From positions 26,453-90,452 of the forward strand of contig NZ_NSKD01000009.1 of the NCBI RefSeq assembly GCF_002286965.1: a DNA stretch of 64,000 nt, written 5' to 3'. A model generated the notes under the pieces. The model had not been told where the DNA came from, did not search any database, and saw only the letters and a program-made list of their open reading frames with translations. Made by a program: the position numbers and the translations under genes. Position 1 is the stretch's first letter; each line of letters begins with the position of its first letter. Source of the DNA: Halovibrio salipaludis. GTDB taxonomy: Bacteria; Pseudomonadota; Gammaproteobacteria; Pseudomonadales; Oleiphilaceae. This document shows positions 6,754-16,676 of this stretch, one piece after another.

Positions 6754-8205
6754 ATGCATTCCAACCCGGGAGCGCCGGTCACTGCCTGGGGCAGCCGCTG
6801 GACCTTTGCGCTGGCGCTGGCCGCGGTCGTGCTCGGTGCCGGCAATCTCTGGCTGGTGCCGCCGGCTGTGGTGGCGCACGGCGGTGGCGCCTTCCTGCTG
6901 GTCTACGGTCTGGCGCTGATGTTTGCCGGGGTCCCCGTGGTGATGACAGAGCTGGCAATGGCCCGGCGTTACCGGCAGGGTCCGGATCATTCCCTGCAGG
7001 CGGCAGCCGAAGGGGCCGGGCTGCACTCGCGGAGTCTGCCATGGGCCGGTCGCGGTATGCTGTTGGCCGCGTTGCTGCTTTTTGGTCTCTACTCGGTGCT
7101 TGGGGGTGTGTCCCTGGCCTGGCTTTTCCGGGCTGCGCTGGGGGAGCTGCGGGGCGCCAGTGAGGCCTCCGCCGCGGCCCTGTTCACGGATTTTGCCGGC
7201 GATAGGCAGCAGGTGGCCCTGTGGCAGGTGGTTTTTGTTGGGCTGGTGCTGGCGGTGGCCCTGCGTAATCTGGGCCGGGGGGTTCAGCGCTCGCTGCGCA
7301 CGGTCGTTCCGCTGCTGGGTGTGCTGCTGGTCATCATGATGGTGGTGGCCCTGTCCTCCGGCAAGGGCCAGGAGGCGGCCTGGTCGCTGTTCTGGCCTCG
7401 CTGGGAGGATCTGGGGTGGTATGGCGCGGCGCTTGCCATCCAACTCGCAGTCTATTCGCTGGCCGTCGGGGTCGGTGTGCTCATGACCCTGGGCAGCTAT
7501 ATGCCGGGGAATGCCTCCATGCCCCTGTCTGCGGTCGGGGTGGCGGTGGTGGACCTGGTGGTGACCCTGGTGCTCGGGCTGGCGGTTACGGCTCTGGTGC
7601 TGGCGGAGCAGGTGCCGCTGACATCTGGTTTTGAGCTGGTGTTCGTGTCGCTGCCGCAGGTGTTTGAGGCTATGGCCGGGGGGCAGCTTGCAGGCAGCCT
7701 GTTCTATCTGGTCATGGTGCTGCTGGTCTGGACCTCGGCTCTGTTCACGCTGGAGGTGGTGGTGGCCCGTGTCACGGAAACCCTGGGTGGTAACCGGGTG
7801 GTGGCCGGAATCAGCGCGATGCTGCCGGCGGGCGCCGCGGCGGCCCTGGCTCTGTTCGGGTTCACCTGGGCAGGGGGTGTGGATGTCTGGGCGTTGATGG
7901 AGCTTGTCGTCATGCTGGTGCTGGTCCCCGTCTCGGTGCTGGCATTGGTCAGACTCGCAGGCTGGCAGTTGCCTCCACGCCAGCTTCTGGCCTTTCTGGG
8001 CGTAAGGGGCCGGGGATACCGGCTGTGGCGCTGGCTGATGGCATGGCTGGTGCCGCTGGCCGTGGTGGTCGCTGTGGTTGTTACGGTGGTTGAGTACAGA
8101 GAGGGTTTCTGCAGGCTGGCCGGCACTGCCGTGTGTGGCGGTGGTGGCCTGGAGCGGCCGGTGATGCCCATAGAAGAGGAACCTCACGGGGTAAACATTC
8201 AATGA
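6754..8205 (+). CDS. sodium-dependent symporter, SNF/NSS family
   Basis: This integral inner-membrane protein of 483 residues resembles bacterial neurotransmitter:sodium symporters (LeuT/MhsT-like), which import amino acids with Na+. TM1 contains the family-like ALALAAVVLGAGNLWLVPP (about residues 17-35), followed by GGGAFLLVYG in TM2. About eleven hydrophobic segments are visible, and the C-terminus is short and acidic. Many positions deviate from the classical GNxWRFPY signature (here GNLWLVPP, lacking the RF), so the substrate cannot be predicted. Its stop overlaps the start of ratA (ATGA), giving a translationally coupled unit with ratA-rnfH. Divergent from smpB. Confidence 0.82.
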   Translation: MHSNPGAPVTAWGSRWTFALALAAVVLGAGNLWLVPPAVVAHGGGAFLLVYGLALMFAGVPVVMTELAMARRYRQGPDHSLQAAAEGAGLHSRSLPWAGRGMLLAALLLFGLYSVLGGVSLAWLFRAALGELRGASEASAAALFTDFAGDRQQVALWQVVFVGLVLAVALRNLGRGVQRSLRTVVPLLGVLLVIMMVVALSSGKGQEAAWSLFWPRWEDLGWYGAALAIQLAVYSLAVGVGVLMTLGSYMPGNASMPLSAVGVAVVDLVVTLVLGLAVTALVLAEQVPLTSGFELVFVSLPQVFEAMAGGQLAGSLFYLVMVLLVWTSALFTLEVVVARVTETLGGNRVVAGISAMLPAGAAAALALFGFTWAGGVDVWALMELVVMLVLVPVSVLALVRLAGWQLPPRQLLAFLGVRGRGYRLWRWLMAWLVPLAVVVAVVVTVVEYREGFCRLAGTAVCGGGGLERPVMPIEEEPHGVNIQ

Positions 8206-8648
8206 CCCGACAGATCGAGCGCAGTGCCCTGGTGCATCATTCCGCGGAAGAGATGTTCCATCTGGTGAGTGACGTGGAGCGTTACCCGGAGTTTCTTCCA
8301 TGGTGTGGCGGCGCGGTACTGCATGAACAGGGCGGGGATCAGCTGGTGGCATCGCTGGATGTGGAGCGTGGCGGCCTGAAACAGCGCTTCACCACACGCA
8401 ATCACCTGATGCCCGTGGAATCGATCCGTATGGAGCTGGTGGATGGCCCCTTCGAGCATCTGCAGGGGCTCTGGCAGTTCCGTGCGCTGCGTGCGGATGC
8501 CTGCAGGGTGACGCTCAGCCTTGAGTTTGCGGTCCAGAACGGGCTGGCACAGATGGCATTCAGCGGTGTTTTTGCCCAGGCCGCCAACACCATGGTCGAT
8601 GCGTTCTGTAGAAGGGCGCGGGCACTTCACGAGGTCGAGGGGCAATGA
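8202..8648 (+). CDS. ratA: RatA-type START-domain protein (ubiquinone-binding/ribosome association)
   Basis: This 148-residue protein is of the RatA/Coq10 family. E. coli RatA is reported to affect 70S ribosome association, and Coq10 relatives bind ubiquinone; the true role is unsettled. The start MTRQIERSALVHHSAEEMF overlaps the symporter stop by ATGA; an upstream in-frame extension at 8133 is not supported. Family features are VSDVERYPEFLPWCGG at about 23-38 and the amphipathic C-terminal helix ANTMVDAFCRRARALH. It is followed by rnfH with another ATGA overlap, the conserved pair in gammaproteobacteria. Confidence 0.9.
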   Translation: MTRQIERSALVHHSAEEMFHLVSDVERYPEFLPWCGGAVLHEQGGDQLVASLDVERGGLKQRFTTRNHLMPVESIRMELVDGPFEHLQGLWQFRALRADACRVTLSLEFAVQNGLAQMAFSGVFAQAANTMVDAFCRRARALHEVEGQ

Positions 8649-8926
8649 TCCGTGTGGAAGTGGCCTATGCGCGCCCGGACACCCAGCGTCTGATTGCGCT
8701 CAGCCTTCCTGAGGGGAGTACGGCGCTTGATGCCATTCGTGAGTCCGGAATCGAGGAGCTTTTCCCCAGTATCGATCTGGAACACCAGAGCGTGGGCGTG
8801 TTCAGCCAGGTGATTGCGGAGCCCGGGCTGTATCGCCTGCGTGAGGGGGACCGGGTGGAGATCTACCGCCCCCTTGAGATTGATCCCAAGGAGGCACGGG
8901 CAAAGAGGGCCGGAACGCGGCGCTGA
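8645..8926 (+). CDS. rnfH: RnfH family ubiquitin-fold protein
   Basis: This 93-residue protein has a beta-grasp fold, named for its association with rnf clusters but usually found with ratA and smpB. Recognisable segments are IRVEVAYARPDTQRLIALSL at the N-terminus, GSTALDAIRESGI in the middle, and REGDRVEIYRPLEIDPKEAR at about 64-83, the family signature. It starts inside the ratA stop (ATGA). The biochemical role is not established. It converges with bamE, whose stop is only 8 bp away. Confidence 0.92.
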   Translation: MIRVEVAYARPDTQRLIALSLPEGSTALDAIRESGIEELFPSIDLEHQSVGVFSQVIAEPGLYRLREGDRVEIYRPLEIDPKEARAKRAGTRR

Positions 8927-8933
8927 AGCGGGC

Positions 8934-9278
8934 TCAGTTGGCCGGCGTCTCCTCCAGTAGTGAGGCTTCGTGGCGGAGGTACTGCCCGTCCTCGTAGATA
9001 ATGGTGACGCGCTGTTTGCGGATCTCGCCACCGTCCTCCTGGAAGGTATACAGGTAGTGTTCGCGGCTCGGGTTGAAACTGTTGACGGTTATGGGCGTGC
9101 CCAGAAGCTCGTGCACATCGGCCCGTGTCATGGTCGGATTGAGCTCGCCGAGATCTTCCTGATCGATAATGTTACCCTGTTGAACATCGATCCGGTAAAC
9201 ACCCGGAAAACTGCATGCCGCGAGGCTGAGCGTCAGGGTGACCGCAGCCAGGCAGGCGGGAATGGAAGCCTTTTGCAT
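8934..9278 (-). CDS. bamE: outer membrane assembly lipoprotein BamE (SmpA/OmlA)
   Basis: BamE is a lipoprotein subunit of the BAM complex that inserts beta-barrel proteins into the outer membrane. I start at MQKASIPACLAAV (9278), giving 114 residues, a signal peptide and a lipobox LAAC with Cys22; the longer frame to 9374 would bury the signal. Core motifs are VQQGN (residue about 30), NPTMTRADVHELLGTP and YLYTFQ. It is divergent from fur with a 110-bp spacer, the classical fur/omlA arrangement. No clear Fur box is seen in that spacer. Confidence 0.95.
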   Translation of the reverse strand: MQKASIPACLAAVTLTLSLAACSFPGVYRIDVQQGNIIDQEDLGELNPTMTRADVHELLGTPITVNSFNPSREHYLYTFQEDGGEIRKQRVTIIYEDGQYLRHEASLLEETPAN

Positions 9279-9388
9279 CGTGGAAGGAAATCCTCTATCT
9301 TGAGTGCCGCTCCGAGGCGCGCTGCCCGCCTGAAGACGAGCGTACATGGTAACGAAAGCCCACTCCATCACCAACGGTTAGGTTCAGC

Positions 9389-9814
9389 ATGGCACCAGAA
9401 AACGTCGAGCTGCGCAAGGCAGGCCTCAAGGTTACGCTGCCGCGTGTGAAGATTCTCAGCATCCTGGAAACCGCGGAAGCTGCGGAGGATGCGGAAGGCG
9501 ATCACCACCTCAGTGCCGAGGATGTGTACAAGAAACTCCTGGAATCCGGTGATGATGTGGGTTTGGCCACTGTTTACCGGGTGCTGACCCAGTTCGAAGC
9601 GGCGGGCCTGGTGCTGCGCCACAATTTCGAAGGCGGTCATGCGGTATTCGAGCTGGCCGGGGAAGAGCACCATGATCACATGGTGTGCACCCAGACGGGC
9701 CGGGTGATCGAGTTCTATGACGAGGTCATTGAGGATCGCCAGCGCCGTATCGCCGAGGAGCATGGCTTCGATCTGGTGGATCACAGTATGATCCTGTACG
9801 TGAAGCCGAAATAA
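9389..9814 (+). CDS. fur: ferric uptake regulator Fur
   Basis: Fur is an iron-sensing repressor. The product of 141 residues has ENVELRKAGLKVTLPRVKIL at the N-terminus and the recognition helix segment GLATVYRVLTQFEAAGLVLR. The metal-site region is HAVFELAGEEHHDHMVC. Like Pseudomonas Fur it has only one Cys in this region (VCTQTGRVIEF), so the CxxC structural zinc site of E. coli Fur is absent. A small acidic/His insertion (about residues 29-38, EAAEDAEGDHH) lengthens the loop before the SAEDVYKKL helix compared with Pseudomonas. Convergent with recN across a REP-like hairpin. Confidence 0.96.
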   Translation: MAPENVELRKAGLKVTLPRVKILSILETAEAAEDAEGDHHLSAEDVYKKLLESGDDVGLATVYRVLTQFEAAGLVLRHNFEGGHAVFELAGEEHHDHMVCTQTGRVIEFYDEVIEDRQRRIAEEHGFDLVDHSMILYVKPK

Positions 9815-9828
9815 GAGCCGTCTCCTGT

Positions 9829-9884
9829 CTGCAGGAGCCTGCTTGCGGACGATCCGGCGGATCGCCGGCAAGACGCTCCTGCAG
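9829..9884. repeat. REP-like inverted repeat between fur and recN
   Basis: CTGCAGGAGC (9829-9838) and its exact complement GCTCCTGCAG (9875-9884) flank an inner imperfect stem that includes GCTTGC/GCAAGA and GATCCGGCGGATC. Layout and sequence resemble paired REP elements of pseudomonads. It lies between two convergent genes and may terminate both. Related arms occur in aceF. Confidence 0.65.
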
Positions 9885-9894
9885 GCGCGCTACA

Positions 9895-11577
9895 TCAGTG
9901 ATGGGTCGCCTGCCCCTTCTGGACCATCTCGCTGGCATGGGCGATGGTCTGCTCCGTAAGATCCACGCCACCGAGCATTCTGGCTACCTCCCGGATCCGT
10001 TCCTCGGAATCCAGGCTTTCCACTGTTGAATAGGTCTGTTCGTCCTCGGTGAACTTGCTTACGGTCATGTGCTGGTGCGCCTGGCTGGCGACCTGGGGCA
10101 GGTGGGTCACGCACAGGATCTGGCCGCTTTCGCCAAGCTGGCGCAGCAGCCGCCCGACCACTTCCGCGACGCCACCGCCGATGCCCACGTCCACTTCGTC
10201 GAAGACGAGCGTTGGAATCGTTGAGGTCTGGGCTACCACTACCTGGATGGCGAGGCTGATGCGGGAGAGTTCGCCGCCGGATGCCACTTTCCCGAGCGGG
10301 CGGGCACTCTGGCCCGCATTGGTGCTGACCAGGAACTCCATTTCCTCGTGCCCGGAGGCGGCGGGCTGGCCGTCTCCGGATGGGGCCGAGAAATGGGTCT
10401 GGAACTGGATGTCCGGCATACTCAGCCGGCGCAGTTCCTCGCCGACGCCCGCGTCGAGGCGTTCGGCGGCCTGCCTTCGGGCGCTGCTGAGTTCGTCCGC
10501 AAGACGGCTCCATTCAGCGCGGGCCGCTTCCATCCGTTCCTGCAGCTGCTCCAGGCTTTCGGAGCCATTCTCAAGCTCATCCAGCTCAGCGCGCAGTGAC
10601 GCCTGGTGCTCGCGGATTTCCTGGGGTTGGATCTGGTGCTTGCGCGCGATCTGGTAGATCCAGCTCAGGCGATCCTCCACCTCCTTCAGGCGCTGGGGAT
10701 CGCAGTCATAATCGTCGATGAAGCGCCGAAGGTTGTCCCCGGCCTCCTCGGCCTGGATGCGGGCCTCTTCGAGCATCTGGCAGGTTTCCGCGAGTTGGGG
10801 AACCTCGATTGGCAGCCGCTCCAGCCTCTGGCGTGCGTGCTCCAGCATGCTGACCGCCGCTGGCTCACCCTCGCTGCAGCACTGGGCAGCCTCGTGGCAC
10901 TGCTCAAGAATGCTTTCGCCATTGGCCAGCTGCTTCTGTTCCGCTTCGAGCTGTTCCAGTTCCTCGGCGCCCAGGGCGAGCCGGTCGAGTTCCTCCACCT
11001 GGTAGCGCAGCAGTTCCGTGCGGGCGTTGCGCTCATCCCGCTGGTTGCTGGCCTGCTCCAGCTTGCGGCTGAGTTCGCGCCATTCCCGGAAGGCGGCGCG
11101 CACCTGTTCGGCGAGTTCGCCGTTGCCGCCGAATTCGTCCACCAGCCGATGATGCGTCTCGCGCTTGAGCAGGGATTGATGCTGGTGCTGGCTGTGGATG
11201 TCCATGAGCATGCCGCCCAGGGTCTTCAGGTCCGTGAGAGTGCAGGGCTGGCCGTTGATGTAGCCGCGGGAGCGCCCATCACGCCGGATCACGCGCCGGA
11301 GCACGCAGTCATTCTCCTGGTCCAGCTCCCTTTCCTCCAGCCAGTGCCGGGCCTCAGGAGTGCGGGAAAGGTCGAACACCGCGCTCAGGTCGGCCCGGTC
11401 CGCGCCCTCGCGCACGGCGCCCGCATCCGCCCGGGCTCCGGTGACCAGGCTCAGGGCATCCATGACGATGGACTTGCCGGCACCGGTCTCGCCGGTGAGC
11501 GTGGTCATCCCTTCCCGGATGGTCAGTTCCACTTTCTCCGCAACGGCGTAGTTGGCAACGGTCAGGTGCGTGAGCAT
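9895..11577 (-). CDS. recN: DNA repair ATPase RecN
   Basis: RecN is an SMC-like ATPase that acts in double-strand break repair. I start at MLTHLTVANYAV (11577), where AGGAGT sits 6 nt upstream; an in-frame ATG 24 nt earlier overlaps a LexA site. The product is 560 residues. The Walker A GETGAGKS is at 29-36. A long coiled coil spans about 150-365 (many Glu/Leu/Gln repeats). The ABC signature ASGGELSRI and Walker B TLVFDEVDVGIGG lie in the C-terminal half, followed by CVTHLPQVASQAH. Two LexA-like boxes in the promoter put it in the SOS regulon. Confidence 0.97.
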   Translation of the reverse strand: MLTHLTVANYAVAEKVELTIREGMTTLTGETGAGKSIVMDALSLVTGARADAGAVREGADRADLSAVFDLSRTPEARHWLEERELDQENDCVLRRVIRRDGRSRGYINGQPCTLTDLKTLGGMLMDIHSQHQHQSLLKRETHHRLVDEFGGNGELAEQVRAAFREWRELSRKLEQASNQRDERNARTELLRYQVEELDRLALGAEELEQLEAEQKQLANGESILEQCHEAAQCCSEGEPAAVSMLEHARQRLERLPIEVPQLAETCQMLEEARIQAEEAGDNLRRFIDDYDCDPQRLKEVEDRLSWIYQIARKHQIQPQEIREHQASLRAELDELENGSESLEQLQERMEAARAEWSRLADELSSARRQAAERLDAGVGEELRRLSMPDIQFQTHFSAPSGDGQPAASGHEEMEFLVSTNAGQSARPLGKVASGGELSRISLAIQVVVAQTSTIPTLVFDEVDVGIGGGVAEVVGRLLRQLGESGQILCVTHLPQVASQAHQHMTVSKFTEDEQTYSTVESLDSEERIREVARMLGGVDLTEQTIAHASEMVQKGQATHH

Positions 11578-11591
11578 GAGCGACTCCTGGT

Positions 11592-11626
11592 GTGTATCCA
11601 TATACAGTATGTGGATATTTGTACAG
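11592..11626 (-). promoter_or_regulatory. two LexA (SOS) boxes of recN
   Basis: Read on the minus strand, CTGTATATGGATACAC (11607-11592) and CTGTACAAATATCCAC (11626-11611) each match the CTGT-N8-ACAG LexA consensus with one mismatch. They lie 15-50 nt before the recN start, 19 bp apart, as in other recN promoters. Confidence 0.8.
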
Positions 11627-11689
11627 TGAGTTGCTCAGGGTTTCAAGGGGCTGTGAGGGCGCAGTGGGTGAATAAAATGCGCAGGGGTG

Positions 11690-11717
11690 GTTGAAACCCG
11701 CTGCAGCAGCCCCATAT
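11690..11717 (+). promoter_or_regulatory. sigma-32 heat-shock promoter of grpE
   Basis: GTTGAAA (11690-11696), a 13-bp spacer and CCCCATAT (11710-11717) match the RpoH consensus CTTGAAA-N11-16-CCCCATnT closely. It lies 60 nt before grpE. Confidence 0.85.
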
Positions 11718-11776
11718 CGCCCGGCAGACGTCCCCAAGCGGGCCAGAGAATTTGATACCGAGCAATGAGGTCGATC

Positions 11777-12400
11777 ATGAGTGATGACGAAACCCGTAAG
11801 GATGAATCCGTGAACGAGGCCGAGCAGGGTGCCGGCGCGGAAGAGGCGGAGCCGGCAACCGGAGCGGGCGAAGAGGCTGCGTCCGCCGGCAGCGGGGATG
11901 GCGAGGTGGCTCAGCTGCGTGAACAGCTCGAGGAGCAGAAGGAAGAAGTGCTGCGCGCGAAGGCGGAGATGCAGAACATCCGCCGGCGTGCCGAGATTGA
12001 TGTGGAAAAGGCGCACAAGTTCGGCACCGAGAAGTTTGTGAAGGAGCTTCTGCCGGTGGTCGACAGCCTGGAGAAGGCGGTTGAGAGCGCCCAGAACCAG
12101 GAGGTTCAGAACGAGGAGGTCGTCAGCCGCATCAAGGAAGGCGTGGACATGACGCTCGATATGTTCATCGGCGCGCTGTCCAAGTTCAACGTCGAGCAGA
12201 TCAACCCGGTGGGTGAGCCCTTCGATCCGCAGAAGCACGAGGCCATGTCCATGGTCCCGAGCAATGAGGCGGAGCCGAATACCGTGATCGCGGTGATGCA
12301 GAAGGGCTACCTCCTGCACGAGCGTGTTGTGCGCCCGGCAATGGTCATGGTGGCCAAGGCTGACGATTCCGGAGGTGGAAACGTCGACGAGCAGGCTTGA
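11777..12400 (+). CDS. grpE: nucleotide exchange factor GrpE
   Basis: GrpE releases ADP from DnaK. I chose MSDDETRKDE at 11777, preceded by TGAGG at a good distance; the frame opens 12 nt earlier. The product has 207 residues. The first 50 are a disordered, strongly acidic tail (Glu/Ala/Gly). The long dimer helix follows (about 50-100, VAQLREQLEEQKEEVLRAKA, then MQNIRRRAEIDVEKAHKF). The beta-wing head has PVGEPFDPQKHEAMSMVP and ends VRPAMVMVAK. It starts the grpE-dnaK-dnaJ group under a predicted sigma-32 promoter. Confidence 0.97.
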   Translation: MSDDETRKDESVNEAEQGAGAEEAEPATGAGEEAASAGSGDGEVAQLREQLEEQKEEVLRAKAEMQNIRRRAEIDVEKAHKFGTEKFVKELLPVVDSLEKAVESAQNQEVQNEEVVSRIKEGVDMTLDMFIGALSKFNVEQINPVGEPFDPQKHEAMSMVPSNEAEPNTVIAVMQKGYLLHERVVRPAMVMVAKADDSGGGNVDEQA

Positions 12401-12424
12401 AATTGAACCGTTAAGCCCAATAAA
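12396..12424 (+). promoter_or_regulatory. second sigma-32-like promoter, for dnaK
   Basis: CTTGAAA (12396-12402) spans the grpE stop codon. It is followed by a 13-bp spacer and CCCAATAAA (12416-12424). The -35 is an exact RpoH match; the -10 is weaker. It would give dnaK its own heat-shock transcript. Confidence 0.6.
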
Positions 12425-12486
12425 GGCAGTAACGGCAACCGGACACCGGATTTGAATTCAACGATCAGAAAACTGGAGTGATTTCC

Positions 12487-14409
12487 ATGGGTAAGATTAT
12501 CGGCATTGACCTGGGCACCACGAACTCCTGCGTGGCCATCCCGGATGGTGACGGGGTCAAGGTGATTGAGAACGCAGAGGGTGATCGCACGACGCCCTCC
12601 ATCGTGGCTTACACCGACGAAGGTGAAACCCTTGTGGGTGCCGCGGCCAAGCGCCAGGCGGTGACCAATCCGAAAAACACGCTGTATGCCATCAAGCGTC
12701 TTATAGGCCGTGCCTATGAGGACGACGTCGTGCAGAAGGACATCAAGATGGTGCCCTACGACATCGTCAAGAACGACAACGGCGATGCCTGGGTGGAAGT
12801 GAATGGCGAGAAGATGGCGCCCCCGCAGGTGTCCGCCGAAGTGCTCAAGAAGATGAAGCGCACCGCTGAGGACTATCTCGGTGAAACGGTCACTGAAGCG
12901 GTGGTTACCGTTCCGGCCTACTTCAACGACAACCAGCGTCAGGCTACCAAGGACGCAGGTCGTATCGCCGGGCTGGACGTGAAGCGGATCATCAACGAGC
13001 CGACCGCGGCCGCTCTGGCCTATGGCCTGGACAAGAAGGGCAAGGACCGCACTGTGGCGGTTTATGACCTGGGCGGTGGTACCTTCGACATTTCCATCAT
13101 CGAGATTGCGGATGTCGACGGCGAGAAGCAGTTCGAAGTGCTGGCCACCAGCGGTGACACCTTCCTGGGTGGTGAAGACTTCGACCTGGCGCTCATCGAA
13201 TACCTGGCTGACCAGTTCAAGAAAGAGCAGGGCATTGACCTGCGCGGTGACTCCCTGGCCATGCAGCGCCTGAAGGAAGCTGCCGAGAAGGCCAAGGTCG
13301 AGCTCTCCAGCGCGCAGCAGACTGACGTGAACCTGCCGTACATCACGGCGGACCAGAACGGGCCCAAGCACCTGAACGTGAAGGTGACCCGTGCCAAGCT
13401 GGAGTCGCTGGTCGAGGATCTGGTCAAGCGCAGCATCGATCCGTGCAAGACCTGCATCAACGATGCCGGCGTCAAGGTTGGCGACATCGACGAGGTGATC
13501 CTGGTCGGTGGTCAGACCCGCATGCCCAAGGTGCAGGAAGCTGTGAAAGAGTTCTTCGGCAAAGAGCCGCGTAAGGACGTGAACCCGGACGAAGCCGTGG
13601 CCATGGGTGCGGCCCTGCAGGGCTCCGTGCTTTCCGGCGACGTGAAGGACGTGCTTCTGCTGGACGTGACACCGCTGACCCTGGGTATCGAGACCATGGG
13701 CGGCGTTGCCACACCGGTGATCGAGAAGAACACTACGATCCCGACCAAAAAGTCGCAGACCTTCTCGACCGCCGAGGACAACCAGACCGCGGTAACCATT
13801 CACGTGGTTCAGGGCGAGCGCAAGCAGGCGGCCCAGAACAAGTCCCTCGGCCGCTTCGACCTGGCGGACATCCCGCCGGCACCGCGTGGTACACCGCAGA
13901 TCGAAGTAACGTTCGACATCGATGCCAACGGTATCCTGAACGTGTCCGCGAAGGACAAGGCGACCGGCAAGGAGCAGTCCATTGAGATCAAGGCGTCTTC
14001 CGGTCTGACCGAAGATGAAGTCGATCAGATGGTCAAGGATGCTGAGCAGAACGCTCAGGAAGACGAGAAGTTCGAGGAACTGGTCCAGGCACGCAACCAG
14101 GGCGACAGCATGATCCATGCGGTTCGCAAGAGCCTGGAAGAAGCCGGCGACCAGGCGACCGAGGAGGAGAAGACCGCCATCGAGAACGCCATCTCCGAAC
14201 TGGAAGAGGCGATGAAGGGCGACGACAAGGAGCAGATCGAGGCCAAGACCCAGGCCCTGACCGAAGCCTCCTCCAGCCTGGCGCAGAAGATGTACTCCCA
14301 GCAGGGTGAAGAAGGCGCTGCTGAGGCTGAAGGCAGCCAGGACCAGGGCGGTGGTGATGATGCAGTTGACGCCGAGTTCGAGGAAGTCGACGACAATGAC
14401 AAGCGGTAA
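12487..14409 (+). CDS. dnaK: chaperone DnaK (Hsp70)
   Basis: DnaK is an ATP-dependent protein-folding chaperone. The start [18 protein letters not shown] is preceded by GGAG; an ATG 9 nt upstream is less likely. The product has 640 residues, normal for the family. The nucleotide-binding domain shows the phosphate-1 loop (DLGTTNS, residues 8-14), the phosphate-2 motif [13 protein letters not shown] and the adenosine motif [13 protein letters not shown]. The linker [16 protein letters not shown] leads to the substrate-binding domain, then a helical lid and an acidic tail ending [13 protein letters not shown]. Located between grpE and dnaJ. Confidence 0.98.
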   Translation: MGKIIGIDLGTTNSCVAIPDGDGVKVIENAEGDRTTPSIVAYTDEGETLVGAAAKRQAVTNPKNTLYAIKRLIGRAYEDDVVQKDIKMVPYDIVKNDNGDAWVEVNGEKMAPPQVSAEVLKKMKRTAEDYLGETVTEAVVTVPAYFNDNQRQATKDAGRIAGLDVKRIINEPTAAALAYGLDKKGKDRTVAVYDLGGGTFDISIIEIADVDGEKQFEVLATSGDTFLGGEDFDLALIEYLADQFKKEQGIDLRGDSLAMQRLKEAAEKAKVELSSAQQTDVNLPYITADQNGPKHLNVKVTRAKLESLVEDLVKRSIDPCKTCINDAGVKVGDIDEVILVGGQTRMPKVQEAVKEFFGKEPRKDVNPDEAVAMGAALQGSVLSGDVKDVLLLDVTPLTLGIETMGGVATPVIEKNTTIPTKKSQTFSTAEDNQTAVTIHVVQGERKQAAQNKSLGRFDLADIPPAPRGTPQIEVTFDIDANGILNVSAKDKATGKEQSIEIKASSGLTEDEVDQMVKDAEQNAQEDEKFEELVQARNQGDSMIHAVRKSLEEAGDQATEEEKTAIENAISELEEAMKGDDKEQIEAKTQALTEASSSLAQKMYSQQGEEGAAEAEGSQDQGGGDDAVDAEFEEVDDNDKR

Positions 14410-14444
14410 AACCGCTGGCATCATCCACATCCTTTGACCGGCGG

Positions 14445-14466
14445 ACGCGGGAGCTTTCTCCCGCGT
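14445..14466 (+). terminator. hairpin between dnaK and dnaJ
   Basis: A 9-bp perfect stem ACGCGGGAG/CTCCCGCGT (14445-14453, 14458-14466) with a CTTT loop is followed by a GT-rich stretch, not a clean U-run. It may attenuate read-through into dnaJ or stabilise the upstream message. Confidence 0.45.
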
Positions 14467-14509
14467 TCGTCGTTGTTGTGAACATTCGAATTACGGTTGA
14501 CAGACTGTC

Positions 14510-15640
14510 ATGGCCAAACGCGACTATTACGAGATCCTTGGCGTCTCACAGGGCGCTGATGACAAGGAGATCAAGAAGGCATACCGGAAGCTGGCAATGA
14601 AGTATCATCCGGATCGCAATCCGGATGACGAAGACGCCGAAGCGCGCTTCAAAGAGGCCAGCGAGGCCTATGAAGTCCTGAGTGACCCCGAGAAGAAGGC
14701 CGCCTATGACCAGTTCGGTCATGCCGGCGTTGATGGCTCCGCCGGTGGCGGCGGTGGCTTCGGCGGTGGTGGCGCCAGCTTCTCCGACATCTTCGGGGAT
14801 GTCTTCGGTGACATCTTCGGCGGCGGCCGGGGCCGCAGTGGCCGGGGCGCCGACCTGCGTTACACGCTGGAGCTGGATCTTGAGGATGCCGTGCGCGGCA
14901 AGAACGTGAAGATCGAGATCCCCAGCGCCAGCGAGTGCCAGAGCTGCGATGGCAGCGGCGCCGAGCCGGGAACCCGGCCCGAAACCTGCGGCACCTGCCG
15001 TGGCATGGGGCAGGTCCGCATGCAGCAGGGCTTTTTCTCCGTGCAGCAGACGTGCCCCAACTGTCGGGGCGCCGGCCAGATCGTGAAGAACCCCTGCAAG
15101 GCCTGCCGTGGCGAAGGGTTCGTCGAGGAAGAGAAGACCCTTTCGGTCAAGGTACCGCCGGGTGTGGACACCGGTGACCGGATCCGCCTCTCCGGCGAGG
15201 GTGAGCCTGGCATGCACGGCGCAGCGCCGGGGGACCTCTATGTGCAGATCGCGGTCAAGGAGCACCCCATCTTTGATCGGGACGGTCGTAACCTGCACTG
15301 CGACGTGCCCATCAGCATCACGGATGCAGCGCTCGGGGGCGAGCTCGAGGTGCCGACGCTGGACGGCCGGGTCAAGCTCAAGATCCCGGCGGAGACCCAG
15401 AGCGGCAAGCTCTTCCGTCTTCGCGGCAAGGGTGTGACGCCCGTGCGTGGCGGATCGCCGGGTGACCTGCTGTGCCGGGTGATGGTGGAAACACCTGTCA
15501 ACCTCACCAAGAAGCAGAAAGAGCTTCTGCGTGAGTTCGATGAGACCCTGCAGGAGGACAGCGACGGCAAACAGCATGGCCCACGCAAGAGCTCCTGGTT
15601 TGAGGGCGTGAAGAATTTCTTTGAGGATATGAAGTTCTAG
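14510..15640 (+). CDS. dnaJ: co-chaperone DnaJ (Hsp40)
   Basis: DnaJ delivers substrates to DnaK and stimulates its ATPase. The product has 376 residues. The J-domain has the HPD triad at 33-35 ([10 protein letters not shown]). A Gly/Phe-rich linker follows (about 74-110). The zinc-binding domain has the four CxxCxGxG repeats ([32 protein letters not shown]). C-terminal peptide-binding domains contain [18 protein letters not shown] and GDLYVQI. Full-length type I DnaJ. Confidence 0.98.
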   Translation: MAKRDYYEILGVSQGADDKEIKKAYRKLAMKYHPDRNPDDEDAEARFKEASEAYEVLSDPEKKAAYDQFGHAGVDGSAGGGGGFGGGGASFSDIFGDVFGDIFGGGRGRSGRGADLRYTLELDLEDAVRGKNVKIEIPSASECQSCDGSGAEPGTRPETCGTCRGMGQVRMQQGFFSVQQTCPNCRGAGQIVKNPCKACRGEGFVEEEKTLSVKVPPGVDTGDRIRLSGEGEPGMHGAAPGDLYVQIAVKEHPIFDRDGRNLHCDVPISITDAALGGELEVPTLDGRVKLKIPAETQSGKLFRLRGKGVTPVRGGSPGDLLCRVMVETPVNLTKKQKELLREFDETLQEDSDGKQHGPRKSSWFEGVKNFFEDMKF

Positions 15641-16480
<840 letters not shown>

Positions 16481-16524
16481 TCCGTGTCCCCGGGCTCCCG
16501 TCCGCCCCATAAGGGGTGTTCCGG

Positions 16525-16554
16525 ATGACAGTGCAGTGGGTTTCTCTATATAAT
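16525..16554 (+). promoter_or_regulatory. candidate promoter for the carA leader
   Basis: ATGACA (16525-16530), an 18-bp spacer and a consensus TATAAT (16549-16554) lie downstream of dapB. Transcription would begin about 16561, about 170 nt before carA, and would run into the two hairpins at 16594-16676. Confidence 0.6.
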
Positions 16555-16593
16555 ACGCCGGATTTGTTAAGCGCTTACTCCACCGGCTGTTGA

Positions 16594-16676
16594 GGAACCT
16601 CTGTGAGTCCGGAAGAGGTTCCCAGAATCCCTGCAAAAAGCGGGACGGCGTCCAAGACACCGTCCCGCTTTTTGCA
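16594..16676 (+). terminator. tandem hairpins with strong terminator in the carA leader
   Basis: The first stem is GGAACCTC/GAGGTTCC (16594-16601, 16615-16622). The second is a perfect 17-bp inverted repeat (arms 16632-16648 and 16660-16676) whose distal arm ends in CGCTTTTTGCA and whose proximal arm carries the matching A-run. It can terminate in both directions. Placed between a good promoter and carA, it may be an attenuator, the end of the dapB unit, or the end of a small RNA of about 110 nt. Confidence 0.75.

Noticed and set aside
6709..8352. 547-codon minus-strand frame across the symporter
   Set aside because: Pro/His/Gln-rich composition typical of a shadow of a GC-rich hydrophobic gene; no RBS or homology.
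9279..9388. Fur box in the fur/bamE spacer
   Set aside because: No GATAAT-type 19-bp palindrome could be found; autoregulation is not supported by sequence.
12307..14430. 707-codon minus-strand frame across dnaK
   Set aside because: Antisense of dnaK, a known artefact of Hsp70 codon structure; no independent signal.
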